Shown piece after piece: positions 55,259 through 64,000 of a DNA stretch of 64,000 nt (positions are counted from its first letter, which is position 1; the number at the start of each line of letters is the position of its first letter). Source of the DNA: Theobroma cacao (lineage: Eukaryota; Streptophyta; Magnoliopsida; Malvales; Malvaceae); assembly GCF_000208745.1 (NCBI RefSeq), contig NC_030857.1:4626714-4690713 (forward strand). Direction: 5' to 3'. A program made the translations under genes and the position numbers. The notes beneath the pieces are model-generated. The model was not told the origin of the DNA and did no database searches. It worked only from the letters and a program-made list of their open reading frames with translations.

Positions 55259-56359
55259 AATAGGTCGTTTTTCAATATTTTATGTAAAAAAATTTTAAAT
55301 TAAATTTTTTAATTAAATAATTGTTAAGTAATTATTAATTGTGTCGAGAGATTTGCCTCTACAAATACACAAATATATGTTTGGACGGGGACAGCCATAG
55401 AAAATAGATATTTAATTGTTTTTATATTAGGACTCTTTTGGTTCAGAAGGATAAGAAAACAACATCCATATCCTTTTTCTCTAATGTTTCTTCAAACTTT
55501 TTCTATACTATTTGACTACTGAAAAATCTATACAAATTTGATAATTTTGTTATACATCTCAAATATTCGAAAAATTTATTTAATTAATTAAAAATACAAC
55601 CAATTACAAATTTCATTATATTTTCATAATTTATCATTTATAACTCTTTCGTACACTAACAATAAAAAAATAAAATCTTAAAAGCAATAATTACTAATAA
55701 ACATCTGGAAGCCATTCTATTATTCTCCATTTTGCAATGTTGTGTTCTAACAATTCCAAGAATCTATCTATAACATACTTAAAAGGAAGCTCCTCTTCTA
55801 AACACGTGAAAAATATAGAAAAAAAAAATAGAAAAAGAGAAAAAAAACAAATAAAAAGGGATCGTGTGCAATCGCACGGGTCATAATCTAATAACATACT
55901 TAAAAAGAAACTTCAAATGGGCTACTTCTTCTAGCCACGTGGAAAGTATAAGAAAAAAGAAAAAAAAAGAGAAAGAAAAAAGCAAATAAAAAGAGGCTCG
56001 CGTGTAACACACATGCCATAGTCTAGTAACAGTAAGCAATGTTTTGTTTTCCATTTTAACGGCTGATCTGAAATTGTCTGGTGATGGGTCACGATAGTCA
56101 CAACTAAGGAAGCAAACTGAACCGCCCATAGGCTTCACAAAATGGGTCTTTCCTTTCCTTTTTACTGGTTTTGTCTTTTCTGGGTTCAATTTCTAGTCCG
56201 AACTGATTTTCTATGTACCTATGTCATAAATACTGGTATTCATTTTCTTTTCTCTCTTTAAAAATGCTTCAATTTATATAGCTCCCATGGAAAATAGATA
56301 TCAACATTCAACAACCAAAAAAATGAAGCATATTCTTCGCTAAAATCATAAGCGTATTA
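55259..56359. other. AT-rich intergenic DNA with Helitron-like ends
   Basis: No gene. It contains the tandem Helitron-like termini at 55768-56027 and otherwise A/T-rich sequence. Confidence 0.5.
55768..56027 (+). mobile_element. Tandem pair of Helitron-like 3' termini
   Basis: Two ~130-bp units (about 55771-55891 and 55892-56026) begin TAACATACTTAAAA, pass through CACGTG and an A/G-rich tract ending AAATAAAAAG, and finish in a GC-rich hairpin followed by CTRR-T. Unit 1 has CGTGTGC-AAT-CGCACG, then CTAA at 55888 and T. Unit 2 has GCGTGTAACACACATGC, then CTAG at 56023 and T. A short hairpin about 10 nt before CTRR, next to a T, is the 3' end signature of plant Helitrons. No helicase is seen, so this would be a non-autonomous derivative. 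Confidence 0.6.
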
Positions 56360-56368
56360 GCAGATATA

Positions 56369-57856
56369 TAACATTTTTTTTTTTGAATGGCAAGTGATCA
56401 TAAAAACAAAGCCAGAAAAGGCAATGCAAAGAAACTGCCAAGAACAATTCAAAAGAATGACTTACAGGAAAGCCACAACAGAAAAAGAGAAAAATTTCAA
56501 ACTAAACCTAGGTAATCACGAATCCAACAAAGTGAACAGAAAAGAGACAAAGCATCTTCATTTTCCAGAACATATCAAAGGATTAGAACAAACTCGAAAA
56601 ACAATTGAACCTGATAGCCCCAGCTTTTGCAAGCCCGTCAGCCAAAGCGTTTGCTTCTCTGTTAATGTGAGTGAAAGTAAGATCCTTGAAGCTTGTTTTG
56701 AACGCTTCAATACTGTTGGATAAAAGCTTCATGCGCCACGGAACCGAGTTATGGTCAGATGCCCAAGTGATGGCATTTTTGGAGTCACTTTCAACATGAA
56801 GAGTGCTAGAGGCCCAAGGTGAAGAAAAGAAGAAGGAGAGACCCTCTTTGATAGCAAGAAACTCAGCGTAGTTGGAGTCCTCCATGCCAATGGGAGTAGA
56901 AAAAACCCCTTTAATGAAACTTTCATGATCTCTAATGGCACCCCTAATACCTGCAGGCCCTGGTTTCCCAAGGGCTGAACCATCGACATTCAGCTTAAAA
57001 GAACCTGTTGGTGGTCTCATCCAATTGCAGACGACTTTTGTTTTGCATTTCCTACTATTGATGCAGATTCTACTAGGTTCAAAAAGGAAGTGAGAAGCTG
57101 GAATGTGGTTAGGTGGCCATTTGCCCTTACACCAATGGGCTAACCTGACAAGGATAATGTCTTGCAACTGATTCACATCAAGGTGTTTACCTTGGAAGAG
57201 GATTTCATTTCTACAAAGCCAAATTGACCATAAGGTAGAGAAGAAAAGCATGTGCCATATTTCAGGAGAACCGTAGGGTGGTTTATTGTTCTGCCAAGAA
57301 ACAAAGAAACTAGTGGCATCACCTGGGTGAACCCAGCTAAGTCCCCAGAGGCTGCAATTATGCATCCAGATGTTCCAGGCAACCGAGCAAGTGAAGAAAA
57401 GATGAGAAGAGGTCTCAAGTTCAGCATTGCAAAGAGTGCAAAAGGAAGTATTAATATCAATCAAACCCCTTTTGAAGAGTTCATGCTTGACAGCGACTTT
57501 TCCGAGGAGGACTTGCCATGTGAAGACTTCGATTTTTGGAGGGGCATGTCCCTTCCAAAGCTGCCTCCAATGGGGTTGGGAAGCCCAGATGTTCGACTGG
57601 CAATGGATGACAAATGATGAAGGCGTGTAAGTACCACTAGTCGATTTCTTCCAAATGGCTTTATCAGGAGCAGAATGATGGCGCTGGATTGATTTGATGA
57701 CATCCAAGAAATTGCTCCACTGACTAAGTTCCCAATTAAATGGGTTACGCCTTAGCTGAATATTCCATCTCCAACATATTTTGGGATCAGATGCAGTACC
57801 GTTGCCATTCTTGATATTTCTTTTTTTTTTTCCTTTACTTTGCTTGGATTTAAATT
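56369..57856 (-). mobile_element. 5'-truncated LINE on the minus strand between the receptor kinases
   Basis: A T run at 56374-56384 is the poly(A) tail on the opposite strand. The element extends right to about 57856 and encodes the pol C-terminus (56583 to about 57830). GCAGATATA flanks it on both sides (56360-56368 and 57857-57865), with imperfect similarity continuing (ATAACATTTT versus AAATTTTC), a candidate target-site duplication. The reverse transcriptase proper is missing. Confidence 0.8.
56583..57830 (-). pseudogene. LINE pol C-terminus: zf-RVT zinc motif plus ribonuclease H
   Basis: A long undamaged frame (open to 57959, LINE-derived to about 57830). In order: a connection region (CWRWNIQLRRNPFNWELSQW ... 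AIWKKSTSGTYTPSSF); the zf-RVT domain (WKGHAPPKIEVFTWQVLLGK ... CTLCNAELETSSHLFFTCS, with CxxC and HxxxxC zinc ligands); and RNase H (FKLNVDGSALG, NYAEFLAIKEG, HVESDSKNAI, REANALADGLAKAG) with all four catalytic acidic residues. Such domains form the tail of plant L1-type LINE polyproteins. It lacks the endonuclease and reverse transcriptase, so it cannot move on its own. The open frame and intact active site imply a young insertion. Confidence 0.82.
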
Positions 57857-57865
57857 GCAGATATA

Positions 57866-59535
57866 AATTTTCAAAGGCGTGGGGACGATAGTCATAATTG
57901 ACCGTATTATATTTTCTATTCAGATTACTTTGTAGAAAATAGATTAAATGTAAGAACAAATTGAAGGGTGCTAGGTTTACGCCTTATCAAAATACTCTAT
58001 ATATACTGTGGAATGCTGTGTTGTATTTATGGTATGAACTTGGTCTTTATTTAAAAAAATTACACTGACATGGACTTTATACCATACATATGAACTCCAC
58101 ATCTTTTACCCTTTTCTCTTTTTTTATTTCAAGCTTCCCTTGCTTCTAATTAATCGTTTTCTCCTTGATCTCCAAGCATTTTTCTCTTTAAATATCTTTA
58201 TTCTAAAAATTAAAAAGATACATAATATTAAAATAGAAACATTTAATTCAGTAATTGAATACATGCAATGCAAGTCTTGGACTCCTTTGAAGAGGTAAGA
58301 TTGCAAAACACATACTATAATTTTAAATCTTCCTTATGAAAATTGTAAGTTAGCAGACGTTAATAAATGTGTTTTTTATATGCTGCATGTATCTATATCA
58401 GTAAGTAACTATATTCTATATATTGTATACATGCACTGATTCAACTTATTAATTTTGCAAATGATATCGAAATTATACATTAAATTACCCCATAATCGCG
58501 ACTAATAATGTGTTTGTGAGCCAATAAAAAGCATGCCATGTGTAAGAGCACACGGAATACTAAACTACACTTATTATCAATTAAACTCCGCACAATCAAT
58601 TGCTTGATTTTTCATAAGAGAAAAAAAAAGATGTATTATTATAAAGTTTTTCAATTCCTACTGAAAATTTCTTTCAATATTTTTCGTTATGTTGAAACTG
58701 ATTCTTTTTAACTTTGCCTGCACTAATATTTGTGTATTAGAAAAGAGAAAATCCATCAGTCAAATCGTTAAAGTCTCCAAGCATGTAAATCCGTGCATAA
58801 AATAGACGTTTTAGCAAGTGTAACCAACCTATCAATATTAAGTACTAGAATACTATGGTAGCTTGTAACTCCTATTGAATTATAAGTATTTGTTATTGTT
58901 GCGGAGCACCACCTACTATCTCTGACAATGCTAGAAATTTACATTAATAAGCAGCCTGGTTTATTGAATTTGCACCATTTTCTCTCTGTGGATCACTTGA
59001 TGTTAATAAATTAATAAAATATTGTTGTGTTTAATTGATGGTCCCTAAACGAGGATGCATTCAGACGGTCTGAGTGTCGGTGGTTGTATCATGACCACTT
59101 TTCCTCTCTTTTCTCATAAATGGTTTTCTTAAGAGTCAATGGCTTTTGTCTTCTGGTGTCGGCCTTCACAAAATGAACAGTAAGTTAAGCTTTAATATAA
59201 TTCTGAATATAGAAATTCAGAGTAGAAGTACGTATTGGGCTATTTTCATAGGAATTTGATGACACAAGGCAGTCATGTCTTCTACAATTTCATCCTAGGA
59301 AACCCTTTTGACAAATCAGATAGCAGAACCAATTTTCCCGTCAAATCGCTTGCCACGCTAACAAATTGAATTTAAATTGCTCTGGGTGGGTAAGTCCGTT
59401 TCCTGTCAGCCGCCCTGGAATAGAGCTCTTCACTCTCTAGTCTCTCCGTTTACATTCACTCACATGAAATCTGCACACATTTCTCTGCCTTCTTAGTTTC
59501 CAAGCCTTTCCCTGCCTTCAATCGTCACTAAGTTC
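57866..59535. other. Intergenic DNA upstream of receptor kinase 2
   Basis: AT-rich with no gene recognised. The last ~200 bp is the promoter and leader of receptor kinase 2. Confidence 0.5.
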
Positions 59536-61929
59536 ATGGCCACACCATTGATCCTACTCGTTTTCTCTTTGGCTTTATATTGTCCACTTTCATCTTCATC
59601 CTCTGATGGTCTATGGGTAGGCTCATCTCTGTCGGTGGAGACTGCAGGTGATGTCTTGACTTCACCTAATGGCACTTTTAGTGCTGGGTTCCACCCCGTT
59701 GGCCAGAATGCTTATTCCTTTGCGATTTGGTTCAACAAACCATCTTGCAGTGCTAACAGTTGCACCATAGTTTGGATGGCAAATCGGGACCAACCAGTCA
59801 ATGGTAGATACTCAAAGCTCTGTCTACTGAAATCAGGTAATCTTGTTTTAAAAGATGCGGGTCGTATCCCTGTTTGGGAAACGAAAACCGTCTCGCAGTC
59901 CCCTACCCATTTAAAACTGGAAGATGGCGGCAATCTCGTCTTGCGGAACTTGGAAGGCAATATTTTGTGGCAAAGCTACGATTCACCCACGGATACTCTG
60001 CTTCCTCTTCAACCATTCAATGAGTACACAAAGCTCATCTCATCAAGAAGCCAGGGAAACTACTCCTCGGGTTTTTTTCAGCTTTACTTCGACCCTGATA
60101 ATGTCCTCTGCCTTGTGTACGATGGTCTTGAGTTTTCAAGCGTTTACTGGCCAAGCCCATGGCTTTTGAGATGGGAAGCTGGCAGATCCACGTTCAATAA
60201 TAGCAAAATTGCAGTTCTGGATTCTATGGGCAATTTTAGTTCAACTGACAATTTTACCTTCTTGTCAGCTGATTATGGCTCAAAGATTCCAAGAATGTTG
60301 AAGATGGATTTTGATGGCAATATTCGACTGTATAGTCTAAACCAGGATGGAGAAACTTGGGTTGTTTCATGGCAAGCCTTCCCTCAACCATGCATGGTTC
60401 ATGGATGTTGTGGACCAAACAGCATATGCATTTATATTCCTAATTTTGGCAGGAAATGCTCTTGCCTTCCAGGTTATAAGATGACCAATCGTACTGATTG
60501 GTCTCTTGGCTGTAAGCCAGTATATCATCTTTCTTGTAACCAAACTGAGATTGGTTTCCTGAAGCTCCGCCATGTTGAATTCTATGGTTATGATTACAAC
60601 ATGTATCCTAATGTCACCTTAGAGGATTGCAAGAAAATATGCTCGCAGCTGTGCGATTGCAAAGGTTTCCAATTCAGATTTATTAAAGCCCATCAACCAG
60701 ATGGTACATATTGTTATCCCAAGACGCAATTGTTGAATGGACATCGCCCACCAAATTTCAATGCTGATTTCTACGTGAAAGTGCCCAAGGCTACTGTCCC
60801 CTTTTACAGCAACATTGTTCAAGATTCCGAGTTAGAATGCTCCAACGAGTCTCAGACGCTGGAACGAAAATATTCCAAAAGGCGCGAAAATGAGTCATTA
60901 AAATTTGCCCTTTGGTCGGCCTGTGCAGTCGGAGGACTCGAGTTTCTTACCATTTTCTTCGTATGGTGTTTCTTGATTAGAACCCATGACAATTCAAGCC
61001 CAGTGGCAGGCTACCATCTCGCTACAACTGGCTTCAGAAAATTCAGCTATGCTGAGCTTAAAAAGGCGACAAATAGTTTCTCAGAAGAGATTGGAAGAGG
61101 TGCAGGAGGAATCGTGTACAAAGCCACACTATCCGATGGTCGAGTTGCAGCAATCAAGAGGCTCATTGACGCTAACCAAGGAGAAGCTGAATTCCTAGCA
61201 GAAGTAAACACCATTGGAAAGCTTAATCACATGAACTTAATAGAGATGTGGGGCTATTGTGCTGAGGGAAAGCTTAGGCTTTTGGTGTATGAGTACATGG
61301 AACATGGATCATTGGCAGAAAACCTCTCCTCTAAAACACTTGATTGGAAAAAGAGATTTGAGATTGCTGTGGGAACCGCAAGAGGCCTAGCTTATTTACA
61401 CGAAGAATGTTTGGAGTGGGTTCTCCATTGCGACATAAAGCCTCAAAACATTCTCATAGACTCTAAATACCAGCCTAAAGTGTCAGATTTTGGCCTGTCT
61501 TGGCTGTTAAACAGAGGCGACGTTAAGTACTCAAAAGTCTCAAAAATCCGAGGAACCAGAGGCTACATGGCACCTGAGTGGGTGTTCAATCTGCCCATCA
61601 CCTCCAAAGTTGATGTCTATAGCTATGGGATCGTTCTATTGGAGTTGGTGACTGGAAGAAGCCCCGCAATGCGAACCCATGTGACCGATGATGAAAATTC
61701 AAAAGCGCAAAGAACTTTAGTTTCATGGGTGAGAGAGCTCATGGCAAGAGCCCAAGAGACTGACGCTTGGAAGCATGAGATAATAGATCCCACGCTGGAG
61801 GAGATATATTGTGAGACTGAGATGCTAATTCTGGTTACCGTAGCGCTGCAATGTGTTCAGGAAGATAAAGACGTAAGACCGACCATGGGTGAAGTAGTTG
61901 AGATGCTCCTTCGTCACGAAAGCCATTGA
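59536..61929 (+). CDS. G-type lectin S-receptor-like Ser/Thr kinase, ZmPK1-type (tandem copy 2)
   Basis: Intronless, 797 residues, same architecture as the gene at 51665: signal peptide (about 1-20); bulb-type lectin (LSVETAGDVLTSPNGTFSAG ... CTIVWMANRDQPVNGRYSKL ... GNILWQSYDSPTDTLLPLQP); SLG/EGF-like (CMVHGCCGPNSICIY, CSCLPGYKM); PAN-like (CKKICSQLCDCKGFQFRF); transmembrane helix (about 455-482, LEFLTIFFVWCFLI); kinase with GRGAGGIVYKA (about 520), VAAIKRL Lys (about 541), HCDIKPQN (about 631), DFG (about 651) and MAPEW. As in copy 1 the catalytic-loop Arg is Cys, but KPQN is retained here. The kinase insert before the C-lobe differs from copy 1. It is a plasma-membrane receptor of unknown ligand. 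The two genes are about 5.5 kb apart in the same orientation and clearly arose by tandem duplication. Confidence 0.95.
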   Translation: MATPLILLVFSLALYCPLSSSSSDGLWVGSSLSVETAGDVLTSPNGTFSAGFHPVGQNAYSFAIWFNKPSCSANSCTIVWMANRDQPVNGRYSKLCLLKSGNLVLKDAGRIPVWETKTVSQSPTHLKLEDGGNLVLRNLEGNILWQSYDSPTDTLLPLQPFNEYTKLISSRSQGNYSSGFFQLYFDPDNVLCLVYDGLEFSSVYWPSPWLLRWEAGRSTFNNSKIAVLDSMGNFSSTDNFTFLSADYGSKIPRMLKMDFDGNIRLYSLNQDGETWVVSWQAFPQPCMVHGCCGPNSICIYIPNFGRKCSCLPGYKMTNRTDWSLGCKPVYHLSCNQTEIGFLKLRHVEFYGYDYNMYPNVTLEDCKKICSQLCDCKGFQFRFIKAHQPDGTYCYPKTQLLNGHRPPNFNADFYVKVPKATVPFYSNIVQDSELECSNESQTLERKYSKRRENESLKFALWSACAVGGLEFLTIFFVWCFLIRTHDNSSPVAGYHLATTGFRKFSYAELKKATNSFSEEIGRGAGGIVYKATLSDGRVAAIKRLIDANQGEAEFLAEVNTIGKLNHMNLIEMWGYCAEGKLRLLVYEYMEHGSLAENLSSKTLDWKKRFEIAVGTARGLAYLHEECLEWVLHCDIKPQNILIDSKYQPKVSDFGLSWLLNRGDVKYSKVSKIRGTRGYMAPEWVFNLPITSKVDVYSYGIVLLELVTGRSPAMRTHVTDDENSKAQRTLVSWVRELMARAQETDAWKHEIIDPTLEEIYCETEMLILVTVALQCVQEDKDVRPTMGEVVEMLLRHESH

Positions 61930-62123
61930 ACTACCAAGGGATTATCTCTTGCTAAACAAATCAGTGGGTAACAAAATCATAAATCTCTTTTAGGTCTACA
62001 AATAAATTATCTCAACTTCTTTCTTTTTTCCTTTATTGGCTCCATTATCGGGAGTAATGTCGGTTAATGTTAATCTCTAGTAGGAGTAACGTCCGTTCTC
62101 TCTACCGCCATGGACACTCTCAA

Positions 62124-62143
62124 AGAGGGCTTGCACGCCCTCT
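62124..62143 (+). other. Short perfect hairpin
   Basis: AGAGGGC and GCCCTCT form a 7-bp stem around TTGCAC. The surrounding ~80 bp is GC-richer than its flanks. It may be part of a transposon; no other evidence. Confidence 0.4.
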
Positions 62144-63671
62144 AGCTAGGGTGTGACCTAGGAAAGAGTTGTTGTGCATAGGTTAATGTATTCACCTGCT
62201 GTGTAACCAATCGGTAGATTGTATTATAATTTTCTTTAGGCCACTGAGTTGTATTTTAATTGAAGTTTATAATTTAGTTAAGAAAATTGTATAGAATACA
62301 AGAACATCAGTATCAAAAAAATCGAAATTAATTAAGTCAATTTGTTTAAAAAGAACATGATCAAAATAATACAAATGCCAACATGATCTTCTTTTAATAT
62401 CAGGGTTGATTCATTTGCTAAGTCAATATCCTCTTCCCATAAAGAAGATGACATATATTTAAATATGGCTTTAGAGTTGATAGCGCATTAACCCGACATG
62501 TCTCATCCATGATTTTGTCTACTTATATATTTCTTTCTTCTGCCAAGTACAGATCCCTCAATTGTAAATGGCTGTCGATTTTTCAATCAGCAGGGGATCC
62601 ATCGTCGTATTCCACTTCATTCAACAAGTCATCATTGTTCTCCGTTCTTCTCTCTGAACATACCAACAGCTACAATGCGCCTTAATTATTGTTTACTCGA
62701 ATAGTTCCTTCCAGGAAGCGGGCGGCTAGCATAGAAATTTGAGTATGTATGCTTTATGTATTCAAGAAAGGAATTCTTCCTTAAACTAACTAATATTTGA
62801 TTCTTTCAATGACTTGTCTATTTGGTGAAACTTGAATAGTACCTTCTTTGGACATCATGTTGTTGGATTTATCGACATGTTTGATTTTGATTTCTAGATT
62901 TTTCTTTCATGAACAGTAATTATCAAGATCATAAGAAGATTCTCTCGGCAAAAGTTTTCTACCCAACAATAGATCAGGTAATACTTTAGGAGGAAGTCTT
63001 GCTTTTCACAATTATTGCATTATAATTAATTAATTAATTAAATATAATAATAGATTATGTAAAATTTATCAAAATTTTATATGAAATCTTACGTTATATA
63101 GTGATTAAATAACTATAAAACTATAATAAAAAAAATTACAAATATAATGCCTTTCTGGGAAACAAACAAATTCACTTCAAGGAATTAATTAATTGGTCCC
63201 AAATTGATGGGCTGGGCCCACTCAATTAGAACGCATACTGGTACTGGATTTTGTTTTCAAATACAGAAAAAGACAAAAAGGATGGAGTATTATAATATAT
63301 ACTTTGGATTGGCCTAAACTATGCAAAAAGAAGATTTTATAGTAACCAAACCATTCAAAGTGCAAATTCCAATTGTACAATCAGAAGAGATAAAGTGATC
63401 AATTGAGCCTCTTTGTGGCTTTTTCTTTACTTTTCTTATTTAATTTTTGTTAACAAGAGAGGAAGGAAAACATAGATAATTATACATAAATAAAAGTCAA
63501 AAGTTGAATAAAAAATGATAAGGTTAGACAAAACTATTAGCAATACCTTTATATATCTGATATGAAATAAAATCTGGTAATACCAGTTTAAATTATGTTA
63601 GGTTTCTTTTTTTTTTTTGTTTATGTCATTGCAGATGTTTCATTGACCATCAACCCGTACGGATAAAGTCC

Positions 63672-63950
63672 ATGCAGACATGCAGCACAACCGGAACCAT
63701 GACCATGCAGCTAGAAAGACAAAGCAAGACAGTCACAAGTCAGAAAATAGATGCAAAAAGGTCCACACAAGCAGGTAGATCCTCATCCAAAGAAGGAACC
63801 AACAATAGGTTCAGCATATTAGAAAAATCAGCAGGGTCCCCGCAAACAGAATTGGACCAGCAACTCGCACAGATAAAATCGTTGCCCTTCCGATCTCTGC
63901 GTTTTTGGTTCATGTGTCTGTGCTTACAAAAAACAACGGGGGACGATTGA
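63672..63950 (+). other. Weak coding-like patch, possible retroelement ORF fragment
   Basis: A 92-codon frame, starting just after a poly(T)-CATTGCAG acceptor-like word at about 63622-63634, includes GTNNRFSILEKSAG. That piece resembles the NRFSxL segment often seen near the end of plant LINE ORF1-type proteins. The rest has no recognisable motif. It could be random; I do not claim a gene. Confidence 0.2.
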
Positions 63951-64000
63951 CTAAGCTCAATTCATGAAGTTTTCTTGATTGGAGTCTCTGCAAAAATATC

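Larger units (their letters stand above)
61930..64000. other. Intergenic DNA to the window end
   Basis: The 3' flank of receptor kinase 2, then AT-rich DNA. It contains a short perfect hairpin (62124-62143) in a GC-richer patch at 62080-62165 that looks unlike its surroundings, and a weak coding-like patch at 63672-63950. Confidence 0.5.

Noticed and set aside
57252..57617. Plus-strand open frame across the LINE
   Set aside because: Antisense shadow of the LINE zf-RVT/RNase H frame.
1..64000. CRISPR arrays, bacterial operons, tRNA or rRNA genes
   Set aside because: No regularly spaced identical repeats with unique spacers, no tRNA-like arms or rRNA sequence found by eye; the window is plant nuclear DNA.

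Overview
This window is nuclear genomic DNA of a dicotyledonous plant, most likely a rosid (the exact species cannot be fixed from the sequence). The evidence is GT-AG introns, AT-rich intergenic DNA, many LINE, Copia, solo-LTR and Helitron remnants, and plant-specific gene families: CYP81 cytochromes P450, a WPP-domain MFP1 attachment factor, PIP-type secreted peptides, an SLY1/GID2 F-box protein, an MRG chromatin reader and ZmPK1-type S-domain receptor kinases.

Layout. 1-2.3 kb: AT-rich DNA with degenerate minisatellites. 2.3-19.5 kb: a head-to-tail cluster of four CYP81-type P450 genes in different states of decay. Copy 1 is a multiply broken pseudogene, copy 2 has a single frameshift and a LINE in its intron, copy 3 is intact (516 aa), and copy 4 is cut by a defective Copia element with loss of most of the gene. 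20.4-20.9 kb: an intact MAF1/WPP gene. 22.7 kb: a decayed last part of a CKS1 gene on the minus strand. 23.6-25.9 kb and 31.4-33.4 kb: two related solo LTRs of about 2 kb, each with target-site duplications. The first carries a run of three strong hairpins that the second lacks.

29-46 kb is gene-poor. It holds three small secreted-peptide precursors with the PIP/PIPL SGPSxxGxGH signature (29.4 kb minus, 35.2 kb plus, 45.1 kb plus), an intact SLY1/GID2 gibberellin-signalling F-box gene (39.8 kb), and a solo LTR of the same Copia family as the one at 15.7-19.4 kb. 46.9-51.0 kb: a ten-exon MRG gene whose fifth intron was expanded by tandem duplication and contains a decoy copy of the next exon's start. 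51.7-54.1 kb and 59.5-61.9 kb: two intronless, tandem, full-length S-domain receptor kinases, separated by retroelement and Helitron remnants. The last 2 kb is intergenic.

No operon or defence-island-like system is present. The genes are independent plant loci. The themes are local tandem duplication (P450s, receptor kinases), transposon-driven gene decay, and stress- or immunity-associated gene types (P450, PIP peptides, receptor kinases). All calls come from reading the sequence; no database search was run.
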